Positions 1 to 8,563 of a DNA stretch of 64,000 nt are shown here, piece by piece; the stretch's first letter is position 1, and every line of letters starts with the position of its first letter. The notes under the pieces were generated by a model. That model made no database searches. It was given only the letters and a program-made list of their open reading frames with translations, and was not told the DNA's origin. The position numbers and the translations under genes were made by a program. Source of the DNA: S5-327 sp965200975 (GTDB lineage: Bacteria > Chloroflexota > Dehalococcoidia > Lucifugimonadales > Australimonadaceae); NCBI GenBank assembly GCA_965200975.1, contig OZ241740.1:2232001-2296000 (forward strand), in the 5' to 3' direction.

Positions 1-1
1 C

Positions 2-328
2 TCCGAAATCGCCACCGCTGCGCCGGTGTGGAGCGAGCTGCTCTATGGCTGCTACCGGCTCCCGGAGTCCGCGCGCCGGCGCTCCCTCGAGAGCTACCTC
101 TTCGATGTGCTGCGCCCGTAGCTCCAGGCCCTGCCTTACGACGAGCGCGCCGCCGAGTGGCACGCCTCGGAACGCGCGCGGCTCGAACGCCTGGGCCAAA
201 CGCCTCCGTTCGTCGATGGCCAGATAGCGGCGATCGCCCGCGCCAACGACTTGACTCTGGTCACCGCCAATACGCAGGACTTCGCGCCCTTCGAAGGGTT
301 GCGTATCGAGGACTGGCGCCAACCGTGA
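2..328 (+). pseudogene. VapC-type PIN-domain toxin remnant, interrupted by in-frame TAG, 5' end outside window
   Basis: The frame starting at base 2 reads as the C-terminal two thirds of a VapC PIN-domain ribonuclease. It has VWSELLYG, then PYDERAAEWHA, then FVDGQIAAIARANDLTLVT with the late PIN aspartate, and finally RIEDWRQP before TGA at 326-328. An in-frame TAG at 119-121 falls between the LRP and LQALPYDE segments, so no full-length protein can be made without readthrough. The true start and any VapB antitoxin lie upstream of the window. VapC toxins cleave RNA such as initiator tRNA or rRNA. Here the gene is most likely decaying. A sequencing error at the stop is the main alternative. 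Confidence 0.7.
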
Positions 329-373
329 GCCGCCTCCGCAGGCGCGCCATAGAGCGCAAGGGGCAACCGCCCC

Positions 374-1300
374 TCAGCGCGTCGCCGCCCCGTAGACGAT
401 CAGCGCCGACCCCACGAACGACACCATTACGCCTGCTACGACCCGCCAGTCGAGACGCTCCAGCGACCGGTTCACCAGATAGGTGAGCACCAGTGTGAAT
501 ACGCCCGTCATCCGCTGCAGGGGATTCACCACTGTTACGTCCGCCAACGACAGCGCAAAGAAACGGAAGAGCTGCGCCAGGAACACCGACACCCCGGCGC
601 CGCCGAACAGACGGAAGTACCGCACGTTCATCGTCCCTATCAACTGCCGCTGACCCGGCAGCGCCAGCGACGCCATCAACACCGCCGACGCTCCAACGTA
701 GGCGACGAACGTCCCGATAGCCGCCGTGCGCGTGGCGTCTTCCAGCGCCGCGCGAATCAACAGCGGACTCGTGCCGTAGGCTAGCGCCGCAAACACGGCG
801 AACACGTACCCCTCGAGCAGACGCACCTCCAGCTCCGGGGCCGAGGCCCGCGCGGCGCTCTGCTCCCCGCGCCGGCGCTCCACCATCACGGCGGGGCCGA
901 GCAGCACCAGCGCGATACCTGCAAGCATCAGCGTCGTCGGCTGCTCCCCAAGCAGCACGACCGCCATCAGCACGCTGTACGGAATCGCTACCGCCTGCAC
1001 CGTCACCGCCCGCGACGCTCCTATCGCGCCGATCGCCCGGTAATTGCAGTACCGCCCTATCCCGAAGTGGACGACCCCCGCCGCCGCCAGCAGCAGGTAG
1101 CTGCTCGCCGAAATCTCGCCGAACCGGAACAGCTGGCCCGTTATCGCCACCGCCAGCAGCCCCAGAGGCACGCCCATCAGCACCGTGATGAACGCCCCTT
1201 GCGACGCCGTAGCTCCCGCTCCGGCCATTCCCCGCCGAACGAATATCGAATTGACGCTGAACGAAAACGCCGACACCAGGGAAAGCAGCGCTCCCAGCAT
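374..1300 (-). CDS. EamA/DMT-superfamily membrane transporter
   Basis: A 308-aa protein made almost wholly of hydrophobic helices, about ten, in two repeats typical of EamA (DUF6) drug/metabolite transporters. The first begins MLGALLSLVSAFSFSVNSIF and the second contains EGYVFAVFAALAYGTSPLLI near residue 160. Such proteins export metabolites or amino acids across the inner membrane; the substrate cannot be read from sequence. Its ATG overlaps the stop of the upstream CoA-transferase gene as TGATG, so the two are probably one transcript and translationally coupled, and an organic acid or acyl-CoA-derived product is a plausible cargo (inference). Confidence 0.85.
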   Translation of the reverse strand: MLGALLSLVSAFSFSVNSIFVRRGMAGAGATASQGAFITVLMGVPLGLLAVAITGQLFRFGEISASSYLLLAAAGVVHFGIGRYCNYRAIGAIGASRAVTVQAVAIPYSVLMAVVLLGEQPTTLMLAGIALVLLGPAVMVERRRGEQSAARASAPELEVRLLEGYVFAVFAALAYGTSPLLIRAALEDATRTAAIGTFVAYVGASAVLMASLALPGQRQLIGTMNVRYFRLFGGAGVSVFLAQLFRFFALSLADVTVVNPLQRMTGVFTLVLTYLVNRSLERLDWRVVAGVMVSFVGSALIVYGAATR

Positions 1301-2541
1301 CAGGCGACCACGCCCCGGCCCAGCAAGTCCTTCGCCTCCGCCTCCGACAGCCCAAGCGCGCCCGTCAGCACATCCGCCGTATGCTCTCCCAGCAGCGGCG
1401 GCGCCTGCTCCGGCGCGCCGGGCGTGCGCGAAAGCCTGATTGGGCTGTTTACAAACTTCAGCGGCCCCAGCTGCGGATGCGGAAGCTCAACGAACATCCC
1501 GCGATGGTTCACCTGCGGGTCGTCCGCAACCTGCGCAATATCCTGCACCGGCCCTGCCGGAATGCCCATCCCTCCGATGATCTCCACCCACTCAGCGGTC
1601 GTCTTCCGCCGCATCGCCTCCTCGATTATCGGAATGAGCTCTCCGTAATGCTGCGTGCGCCCCCAGCCAGTCGCGTACCGCTCGTCGTCAATCAGCTCGA
1701 CGTGGTCGATCGCCGCGCAAAACAGCGGCCATTGGTCCGTCGAACCTCCCATAATCGCGACCACCACATAGCCGTCCGCCGTCTCGAACGCCTGGAACGG
1801 CGTCGAACTCGGATGCCGCGTGCCGATGCGCTCGGGGACTTGCCCCAGAGTGAAGTAGCGCATAAACGCGTTCTCCATAATCGACACCTGACAATCGAGC
1901 ATCGAAATGTCGATGTACTGCCCCTCGCCGCTGCGCTCGCGCTCGAGCAGCGCGCTCTGAATGGCCACCGTCGCGAATAGCGCCGCCGTAATATCGCCGA
2001 TGCTCGCTCCCGGGCGCACCGGCCCGCGCCCAGGCTCGCCCGTAATGCTCAGCATGCCGCCCATGCCCTGGACAATCACGTCGAGGGCAGGACGATGCGC
2101 ATACGGCCCCGTCTGCCCGAATCCCGACACCGAGCACATCACCACGCGGGGGTTCCGCGCCTGCACAACGTCGTAGCCAAGCCCCAGCTTCGCCATCGCC
2201 CCGGGCCGAAAGTTCTCGATAAGCACGTCGGCGGTCTCAACCAGCCGCAGCAGCAGCTCCTTGCCCTCCGGATCCGCCAGGTCGACGGCGATGCTGCGCT
2301 TGCCCCGGTTGATGCTCATAAAGTACGTGCTGTACTGCTGCTGGTCAGTCTCCTCCCCCTCCGCCGTCAGGAACGGGCCGTTCCCTCGCGCCGGATCGCC
2401 TGTCCCCGGCTGCTCCACCTTGATTACATCAGCCCCCAGATCGGCCATCAGCATCGTGGCGAACGGCCCCGCCAAAATGCGCGTAAGGTCGATGACGCGA
2501 ATTCCCTCCAACGGACCTGCCATGCGGCGCCCTCCGAACAA
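1300..2541 (-). CDS. CaiB/BaiF (family III) CoA-transferase
   Basis: A 413-aa protein of usual family length. It has the N-terminal GIRVIDLTRILAGPFATMLMADLGADVIKVE signature (residues about 14-44), the catalytic aspartate in RPALDVIVQGMGG (about residue 155), and a C-terminal TAEWVEIIGGMGIPAGPV segment. Family III enzymes move CoA between organic acids through an aspartyl-CoA thioester. Acceptor and donor are not predictable, but two enoyl-CoA hydratases and an acyl-CoA ligase on the opposite strand suggest acyl-CoA degradation. The gene is first in a two-gene operon with the EamA transporter and diverges from the hydratase genes. Confidence 0.92.
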   Translation of the reverse strand: MFGGRRMAGPLEGIRVIDLTRILAGPFATMLMADLGADVIKVEQPGTGDPARGNGPFLTAEGEETDQQQYSTYFMSINRGKRSIAVDLADPEGKELLLRLVETADVLIENFRPGAMAKLGLGYDVVQARNPRVVMCSVSGFGQTGPYAHRPALDVIVQGMGGMLSITGEPGRGPVRPGASIGDITAALFATVAIQSALLERERSGEGQYIDISMLDCQVSIMENAFMRYFTLGQVPERIGTRHPSSTPFQAFETADGYVVVAIMGGSTDQWPLFCAAIDHVELIDDERYATGWGRTQHYGELIPIIEEAMRRKTTAEWVEIIGGMGIPAGPVQDIAQVADDPQVNHRGMFVELPHPQLGPLKFVNSPIRLSRTPGAPEQAPPLLGEHTADVLTGALGLSEAEAKDLLGRGVVA

Positions 2542-2678
2542 GCTTGTCGCGCCGATTCTACGGGATACGGCCCCCGTCCGTTGGCGGGACTTCTCCCCCA
2601 GACCTCCCGGGAGACGCGCCCTATCCCGGAACGCGCCGCCCCGTTGACACTCCCCTCGCCCGCGCCGAATATGCCTCT

Positions 2679-3389
2679 ATGGCCCGCCCTCCCTACCCGA
2701 ACGACCTGAACATCGACGACGGCGCGAACGTCCTGCGCGTCGAACTGCTCAGCCCCAGGGGCTGCGCCGCCCTCGCAGGTGCCCTGCGTCGCGTCGACGA
2801 CGCCTCCGCGCCCCGCGCCTTGCTCATCTCGGGGGCGTGGGACTGCGCCCCAAGCGATATGCCCCTCGACCCTGCGGACGACCCCGTCGCCGCGCTCGCC
2901 GGCCTCCCTTTCCCGACTGTCGCCTGGATCGACGGACTCTGCGCGGAAGAGGGATTTGAACTCGCCCTCGCCGCCGACATCCGCGTTGCCTCCCCCCGCG
3001 CCGCGTTCCGAATGGCGCACGCATCCCAGGGACGCATCCCGACCCATGGCGGAACGCAGCGCCTCGTCCGCGCCGCCGGCGCATCCTGCGCCATGCGCCT
3101 GCTGCTCACCGGCGACGCGCTCTCCACCGGCGACGCGCTCCGCAACGGGCTCGCCCAGGCGGCCGGCGAGTTCGACGCAGCCCTTGCGCTAGCCGAGGCC
3201 GCAGCCAGCGCCGCCCCCGTCGCCGCCCGCTACGTTAAGGAGGCCGTCCGCGCCGCAAACGACCTCTCTCTCGCCGACGGGCTCCGCCTCGAGGCCGACC
3301 TCAGCCTCCTACTGCACTCCACTCGCGACCGCGCCGAGGGGATACGCAGCTTCAACGAACGCCGCCCGCCGCACTACGAGGGACAATGA
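2679..3389 (+). CDS. divergent enoyl-CoA hydratase/isomerase-family protein
   Basis: A 236-aa crotonase-fold protein. I place the start at ATG 2679 (MARPPYPNDL); an open frame extends 45 codons further upstream but is Pro/Arg-rich and unlike the family. The segment ELALAADIRVASPRAAFRM keeps the first catalytic glutamate. The second, normally in a PExxxG motif, is replaced (AHASQGRIPTHGGTQRL), and the usual CAGAD oxyanion motif is changed to CAPSD. It therefore may lack ordinary hydratase activity or catalyse another crotonase-type reaction. Its stop overlaps the next hydratase gene by ATGA, so the pair is coupled. Confidence 0.8.
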   Translation: MARPPYPNDLNIDDGANVLRVELLSPRGCAALAGALRRVDDASAPRALLISGAWDCAPSDMPLDPADDPVAALAGLPFPTVAWIDGLCAEEGFELALAADIRVASPRAAFRMAHASQGRIPTHGGTQRLVRAAGASCAMRLLLTGDALSTGDALRNGLAQAAGEFDAALALAEAAASAAPVAARYVKEAVRAANDLSLADGLRLEADLSLLLHSTRDRAEGIRSFNERRPPHYEGQ

Positions 3390-4102
3390 CGCCCTTCCCG
3401 ACGCTCCTCTACGACAAGCGCGACGGCGTCGCGTTCATCACCCTCAATCGCCCCGGCGCCGTAAACGCTTTCAACGTGCAGATGCGCGACGACCTGTGGG
3501 AGACCCTCGCCGCCGTCCGCGATGACGACGATGTCCGCGCCCTGCTCATCGCCGGCGCCGGCCCGAAAGGGTTCTGCGCCGGCGCCGATCTCACGGAGTT
3601 CGGCAGCGCCCCCTCCCAGACCATCGCCCGCCGCGTCCGATGGGAGCGCGATCTGTGGTCCGCCCTCGTCGAACTCCCCAAGCCCACAATGGCCGCCATT
3701 CACGGCTACTGCCTCGGCTCCGGCGTCGAGATCGCCGCCCTCTGCGACCTGCGCATCGCCGCCCACGACGCCGTCTTCGGTATGCCCGAGACTGCGCTCG
3801 GCCTCATTCCCGCAGCAGGCGGCGCCCAAACGCTCCCGCGCATCATCGGCGAATCCCGCGCTATGGCCCTTATGCTCGCGGGGCAGCGGCTCACCGCCAA
3901 CGACGCCCTGGCGTGCGAGCTCGTCCACTGGACAGTCCCGGCCGGCCAGCTGCTCGCCGAGGCCGAACGCCGCTTGCGCAACGTCATCGCCGCCCCGCCC
4001 CGCGTGCTGGCGCTGATGAAACGCGCCGTCCGCGAAGGGGCCGACCTGCCCATCGCCGACGCCCTCCGGCTTGAGCAGCGGCTAGCCGCTCAGCTAGCCT
4101 GA
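3386..4102 (+). CDS. enoyl-CoA hydratase/isomerase
   Basis: A 238-aa crotonase-family protein, a little shorter than the usual 255-260. It has FCAGADLTEFG (oxyanion hole, about residue 65), GSGVEIAALCDLRIA with one catalytic glutamate, and MPETALGLIPAAGG with the second, so it looks catalytically complete, unlike the preceding paralogue. It would hydrate trans-2-enoyl-CoA in beta-oxidation or a related acyl-CoA pathway. It begins within the stop codon of the upstream gene (ATGA, 3386-3389) and is followed 57 bases later by an acyl-CoA ligase, so the three genes form a likely acyl-CoA catabolic operon. Confidence 0.9.
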   Translation: MTPFPTLLYDKRDGVAFITLNRPGAVNAFNVQMRDDLWETLAAVRDDDDVRALLIAGAGPKGFCAGADLTEFGSAPSQTIARRVRWERDLWSALVELPKPTMAAIHGYCLGSGVEIAALCDLRIAAHDAVFGMPETALGLIPAAGGAQTLPRIIGESRAMALMLAGQRLTANDALACELVHWTVPAGQLLAEAERRLRNVIAAPPRVLALMKRAVREGADLPIADALRLEQRLAAQLA

Positions 4103-4146
4103 GACGCAGGCGCCCCTCGCATCGCGCGACGCAACTACCCCGCCAC

Positions 4147-4161
4147 GGAGGTCCTGCTCTG
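4147..4161 (+). promoter_or_regulatory. Shine-Dalgarno deciding a CTG start
   Basis: GGAGGT at 4147-4152 lies six bases before CTG 4159-4161. No ATG, GTG or TTG in frame restores the family N-terminus, so this ribosome binding site is the main evidence for CTG initiation. Confidence 0.6.
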
Positions 4162-5733
4162 CACACGCACGACATTCTCGCTATCGCGGCGGCCATCGTC
4201 CCCGAACGCCCCGCGCTCATCTTCGACGGCCATTCGACCAGCTACGCCGGGCTCGCCGACCGCGCCAACCGCCTCGCCAACGCCCTCACCGAACACGGAG
4301 TCGGCCAGGGCGACCGCGTGTGCGTCGTCGACGTCAATTCGCCTATGCACCTCGAGGTCTACTTCGCCGCCGCCCGACTCGACGCCATCTATGCGCCCCT
4401 CAACTTCCGCGGACGCGGGGAGGAGATCGCCTACCCCCTCCGCGCCGCGGTGCCCAAGGCGCTCTTCGCCGGCGAACGCTACGCCCCTCTCATCGACGCC
4501 TTGCGCGCCGACGCAGCCTCAACGCAGCTGTTCGCCGTCGCAAGCGACGAGCCGCAACCGCCCGGCGCCGGGTGGCGCTCCTGCAACGAACTCATCGACT
4601 CCGCCGGCGACGAGGAGACCGCCTTTCCCGCCGGCGACCCGGGCGACACCGCCGTCCTGCTGTTCACCGCCGGCACCACGGGCCAGCCCAAGGCTGTGAT
4701 GCTCTCCCACGAGAGCTTCACGTCGTTCATGCTCGCCAATATGGAGCCCCCCGACCCCGACGACGTCGAACCCGCCCTCCTCACGTTGCCTCTCCACCAC
4801 GTCGCCGGGCTGCAAGCGGCGCTCGCAGGCGTCTACGGCGGCCGCACTATCGTCGTTCAGCGCCAGTTCGAGCCTGCCGAGTGGATGGCTCTTATCGAGC
4901 GCCACGCCGTACAGCGCGCCCTCATCGTCCCAACCATGCTCAAACAGGCGCTCGACCATCCCGACTTCGGCAAACGCGACCTCTCCTCGCTGCGCGTCCT
5001 CACCTACGGCGGCGCCCCTATGCCCCCCTCCCTCATCGAGCGAGCCCTGCCCCTTATGCCCGGGGTCCAATTCATCAACGCCTTCGGCCAAACCGAGACC
5101 GGATCCACTATTGCTATGGTTCCCCCCGAAGACCACATCCTCCAGGGGCCCCCCGAACTCGTCGAGAAACGGCGCCGGCGCCTCGCCTCCATCGGCAAGC
5201 CCCTCCCCGATGTCGAGGTCCGCGTCGTCGACGAACTCGGCGGCGAGCTCCCCGCGGGACAGCAGGGGGAAATCGTCGCGCGCGGAGCGCGTCTGATGCG
5301 CGGCTACTGGGACGACCCCGCCGCAACCGCGCAGACGATCCACGACGGCTGGCTCTACACCGGCGACCTCGGACATATCGACGAAGACGGCTATCTGTTC
5401 CTCGACGGACGCGCAAAGGACTTCATCAAACGAGGTGGCGAAATGGTGTCCCCCGAAGAGGTCGAACGCCTCCTCTACGCCTGCCCCGGCGTCGAGGAGT
5501 GCGCCGTTATCGGCCTGCCGGACGAAACATGGGGCGAGCGCGTCGTCGCCGTCGTCGTCCCCGCTCCGGAGGCCGGGCCTGCCGAAGAGTCGCTGCTCGA
5601 CGCCTGCCGCGAGCTTGCCCGCTTCAAGCGTCCGGAGCGTGTAATCTTCACCGACAGCCTCCCCCGCAACGCGCTCGGCAAAGTCCTCAAACGTGAGCTG
5701 CGGGCCCGGTACGCAAACGCCTCTCTCTCGTAA
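4159..5733 (+). CDS. AMP-dependent acyl-CoA ligase, probable CTG start
   Basis: An ANL-superfamily ligase of 524 aa that activates a carboxylic acid through an acyl-AMP to its CoA ester. Motifs: LLFTAGTTGQPKAVMLS (P-loop), FINAFGQTETGS, YTGDLGHIDEDGYLF, DFIKRGGEMVSPEEVE and the C-terminal catalytic lysine in NALGKVLKREL. The first ATG/GTG-type start (4318) would delete the conserved N-terminus. In the same frame LHTHDILAIAAAIVPERPAL and YAGLADRANRLANALTEHGV extend back to CTG at 4159, which has GGAGGT (4147-4152) six bases upstream. I therefore choose CTG. The substrate is unknown; the enoyl-CoA hydratases just upstream suggest fatty or aromatic acid degradation. Confidence 0.88.
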   Translation: MHTHDILAIAAAIVPERPALIFDGHSTSYAGLADRANRLANALTEHGVGQGDRVCVVDVNSPMHLEVYFAAARLDAIYAPLNFRGRGEEIAYPLRAAVPKALFAGERYAPLIDALRADAASTQLFAVASDEPQPPGAGWRSCNELIDSAGDEETAFPAGDPGDTAVLLFTAGTTGQPKAVMLSHESFTSFMLANMEPPDPDDVEPALLTLPLHHVAGLQAALAGVYGGRTIVVQRQFEPAEWMALIERHAVQRALIVPTMLKQALDHPDFGKRDLSSLRVLTYGGAPMPPSLIERALPLMPGVQFINAFGQTETGSTIAMVPPEDHILQGPPELVEKRRRRLASIGKPLPDVEVRVVDELGGELPAGQQGEIVARGARLMRGYWDDPAATAQTIHDGWLYTGDLGHIDEDGYLFLDGRAKDFIKRGGEMVSPEEVERLLYACPGVEECAVIGLPDETWGERVVAVVVPAPEAGPAEESLLDACRELARFKRPERVIFTDSLPRNALGKVLKRELRARYANASLS

Positions 5734-5770
5734 AACTCCTAGGCAGAGCGGATGCCGGCGCCGGAGCGGG

Positions 5771-6961
5771 CTAGCGAAGCAGCTCCTCCCAGGTTGGAAG
5801 CGGGCCGCCCGGCAACCCGGGAAGCGGCATATGGCCCGGCCCCGGCAGCGGCGCGCACCCTGCAGGCCCGTCCGCCTCCCCCAGTACTCCCTCCCGCGGA
5901 GCCTCCTTCGCGAACGCCAGCGCCCGGAACGCTCCCATGCCGTCCGGATCCGTGAGCGCGTCAAGCTGCCGCAAATTGGCCGCACGCGCGGCGCGGCTCA
6001 AATCGGCGCGCTCCTCGATGTCGCGGCGGTAGGCGTCGATCCCCAGACCGCGCAGCAGCGCCGCCTGACTCATCGAACCCGCCTCCGTAAACCCCGCCGC
6101 AACGGCGGACGTCCGAAGCGACGTGAACTCCACATGCGCGCTAATGTCCTGTCGGCCAACCCGAACGTACGGATCCATCCCCAGCGTATGGCCGGAGTAG
6201 CACCGCAGCGTCCCCTGCGGGCGTGATTCGTCGTAGTAGGCTGCAGCCTCGCGCCCGTAGTCGATCAGCAGCAGGTAGCCGGAGTCGATGCTCTTGTACG
6301 CCGACGCCGCCCACTCCTCCATCGCGAGGTTGATCTCCGCGCGGTGCCCCTCCGCGAGCCGCGCTCCGACTGCAGTCAGCCGCTCGGCCAGCGCAGGGGT
6401 CGACGGCGCCCCGACGACCTCCGTCAGCCTCCCCTCGGGCGATACCTCGACGTATATCTCCCGCAACTCTCCGTCTTGCGCCGTAACGCGATGCGCCGGC
6501 ATAGCGTCGATCAATTCGTTCGCCAGCAGAGCGTTGCCCGCTCCCCCGCCGTCCCTCCCCACCGGAAAGACCGGCGCGGCGGCGGGGGCCCTGTCGAAGG
6601 CGCGGTACTGCAGCGCGGCCCCGAACTCCGCATCGAGCAGCGGCGCATGATCGACGATATCCGCCGCCAGCCTGCCCGCGCCTGCGCCCGCCTCGATGGC
6701 CCTGAACGGCCTCGGACTCCCCAGCGCCCGCCACATCGTCCGCAACTGACGGGCAAGTAGCGCGCCGAACACCGGATGCGCCAGCGGCGCAGTGTAGAAA
6801 TCGCCCAGCGCTCCGAACGCTCGACGGGTCGCGTAGTACCCGCCGTCCGGCCAGTACAACGCAACGTCCATGAACTCGGCGAACGTCACCGGGCCGTGCT
6901 TGGCGATGCGCCGGCGCACCTCCGCCTCGGCCTCCGTCATCCCGAGCAGTTCCGCAGCCAT
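5771..6961 (-). CDS. MidA/NDUFAF7-family class I SAM methyltransferase
   Basis: A 396-aa protein of the DUF185 family. N-terminal PVTFAEFMDVALYWPDGGYYA is the family signature; IEAGAGAGRLAADI (about residue 90) is the SAM-binding loop; LLANELIDAMPAHR is the conserved NELLDAxP motif. The mitochondrial homologue NDUFAF7 methylates an arginine of respiratory complex I subunit NDUFS2; bacterial targets are not settled. The gene stands alone, converging on the acyl-CoA ligase gene. A TAGACT box sits exactly six bases before the ATG, so its mRNA is probably leaderless. Confidence 0.88.
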   Translation of the reverse strand: MAAELLGMTEAEAEVRRRIAKHGPVTFAEFMDVALYWPDGGYYATRRAFGALGDFYTAPLAHPVFGALLARQLRTMWRALGSPRPFRAIEAGAGAGRLAADIVDHAPLLDAEFGAALQYRAFDRAPAAAPVFPVGRDGGGAGNALLANELIDAMPAHRVTAQDGELREIYVEVSPEGRLTEVVGAPSTPALAERLTAVGARLAEGHRAEINLAMEEWAASAYKSIDSGYLLLIDYGREAAAYYDESRPQGTLRCYSGHTLGMDPYVRVGRQDISAHVEFTSLRTSAVAAGFTEAGSMSQAALLRGLGIDAYRRDIEERADLSRAARAANLRQLDALTDPDGMGAFRALAFAKEAPREGVLGEADGPAGCAPLPGPGHMPLPGLPGGPLPTWEELLR

Positions 6962-6967
6962 GCGCCC

Positions 6968-6973
6968 AGTCTA
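6968..6973 (-). promoter_or_regulatory. -10 box of probable leaderless MidA mRNA
   Basis: On the minus strand TAGACT is followed by six bases (GGGCGC) and then the ATG of the MidA gene, which would place transcription start at the A of the start codon. No Shine-Dalgarno is present. Confidence 0.45.
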
Positions 6974-7160
6974 ACGCGCGCTAGCCCTCGCGAGGACCGC
7001 AAGAGGCAAACCACGAGAAGACAGGCGCGCCGAACGCCCTTCCGGAGCGCGACAGCGCCCGCCGCTCCTCATTCCACAACTTTTGAACGAAAAGTACGAA
7101 GAACGCCCACGGAGCGTTGATCCGCGGCGTCGTAAAGCGCACGATGCGCTTGCGAAGAGC

Positions 7161-7388
7161 CTAACCGCGGTTGCGGCTGGCGTGGCTCCCTTCCGACTCC
7201 CAACTCGTTATCTGAATCGAATTCTTGAACTCGCGGACATCGCCGCAACGCCTGCAGGTTCCGAAGCTCGTCGGCCCGTTCGGGCTCTCGATTGCCCAGT
7301 GATGCCCCCCGTTCTCGCTCTGGGGACAACCAGTTTCCGCCGACTCTGCCGCCTTCGGCTCCCCAACCTTCGTCGCTTGCTGCGTCAT
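7161..7388 (-). CDS. small zinc-binding-type protein, function unknown
   Basis: A 75-aa protein starting MTQQATKVGEPK. ATG 7388 is chosen over an upstream ATG at 7418 because GGGAGG lies seven bases before it. The centre carries GCPQSENGGHHWAI, then PNGPTSFGTCRRCGDVREF. The Cys, His and CxxC residues resemble a single small zinc site, and the PNGPTS...CRxCG...REF pattern is conserved-looking. I do not recognise a known function. It lies directly downstream of citrate synthase on the same strand of transcription. Confidence 0.65.
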   Translation of the reverse strand: MTQQATKVGEPKAAESAETGCPQSENGGHHWAIESPNGPTSFGTCRRCGDVREFKNSIQITSWESEGSHASRNRG

Positions 7389-7423
7389 CCCCCAGCCTCC
7401 CGTTCCAGGATACTCCACAGCTC

Positions 7424-8563
7424 CTAGCCTCGCTGGTCGATGGGCACGAACTGCATATTCATCGGCCCGTCGTAGCGAATCTGCGGTCTTATGAGAATAT
7501 TCTTGTCCTGCTGCTCGAGTATCTGCACGACGTACCCGGGCACGCGCGCTACGGCAAAGATCGAGATGAACAGGTCTTCGGGTATCCCCAGTAGGTAGTA
7601 CACCGAACCAGCCCAGAAGTCCACGTTCACGCAGATGCCCCGCTCCGCGTACGGACGCATCTGCTCCTCAACCCTGCTGAGTATCTGGAACCACTTGGGG
7701 TCGCCTTCCTTCTCCGCCAGCAGCCGCGAGCCCTCTCGCAGGTGCCGCGCGCGCGGGTCCTCGGCGCGGTACACCGCGTGGCCGAACCCCATAATGCGCT
7801 CTTTCCGCGAGCGCTTGCCCTCCAGGTAGCTCTCGACGTTCCCCTCGTCGCCGATCTCGAGCGCCATCTTCATAACGCCCTCGGCCGCGCCGCCGTGCAA
7901 CGGGCCCTTCAGCGTCGAGATGCCCGTAACCACCGCCCCGTGGACGTCCGCAAGCGTGCTCGCCGTGACCCGCGCTGCAAACGACGACGCGTTCGAGCCG
8001 TGGTCGAGGTGAACAATAAGATCCTTGTCCATCAGCTGGGCCGTCTCGGCGTCCGGCCTCTCGCCAAGAAGCATGTACAGAAAGTTCGCCGCGTGCGAAA
8101 GCGAGCTGTCGGGCGCAACCACCGGCTGCCCGGTGCGGATGCGGTGATGCGCCGCAACGATGGTCGGCGTCTGCGCGGCGATCTTCATCCCCTTCCGCAG
8201 CGTCGCCTCGTGGGAGACGTCGTTGACCTCAGGCTCGAACGCGGCAAGAGCGGAAACCGCAGTCCGCAGCACATCCATGGGATGCCCGCCCTTCACCCGC
8301 TCGATGACCTCAATCACCTCCTGCGGTATCTCACGGTTCGCGCGAAGGGCGCCGTCGAACTCGTCGAGCTCCGCCTGGGTGGGCAGATGACCCTGCATCA
8401 TTAGAAAGACGACCTCCTCGAAGGTCGCCTGCGTGGCCAAATCGTGGATGTCGTACCCGCGGTAGACGAGTCGGCCTATATCGCCGATGACGTAGCTCGA
8501 CTGCGTGGACTCGAAGTAGACGTCCCGTAGCCCCCTCTTCAGCTCAACGCCCTGCTGGACCAT
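7424..8563 (-). CDS. gltA: citrate synthase
   Basis: A 379-aa type II-like citrate synthase beginning MVQQGVELKRGLRDVYF, typical of the shorter Gram-positive/thermophile form. Catalytic residues are visible: the histidine in GPLHGGAAEGVMKM, the histidine in GFGHAVYRAEDPRARHL and the aspartate in NVDFWAGSVYYLLGI. It condenses acetyl-CoA with oxaloacetate. The start is set at ATG 8563 by GGAGG close upstream; the open frame continues 81 codons further but is low-complexity leader. It diverges from the 2-oxoacid:ferredoxin oxidoreductase genes, joining two TCA-cycle steps at one locus. 2-Methylcitrate synthase activity cannot be excluded. Confidence 0.93.
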   Translation of the reverse strand: MVQQGVELKRGLRDVYFESTQSSYVIGDIGRLVYRGYDIHDLATQATFEEVVFLMMQGHLPTQAELDEFDGALRANREIPQEVIEVIERVKGGHPMDVLRTAVSALAAFEPEVNDVSHEATLRKGMKIAAQTPTIVAAHHRIRTGQPVVAPDSSLSHAANFLYMLLGERPDAETAQLMDKDLIVHLDHGSNASSFAARVTASTLADVHGAVVTGISTLKGPLHGGAAEGVMKMALEIGDEGNVESYLEGKRSRKERIMGFGHAVYRAEDPRARHLREGSRLLAEKEGDPKWFQILSRVEEQMRPYAERGICVNVDFWAGSVYYLLGIPEDLFISIFAVARVPGYVVQILEQQDKNILIRPQIRYDGPMNMQFVPIDQRG

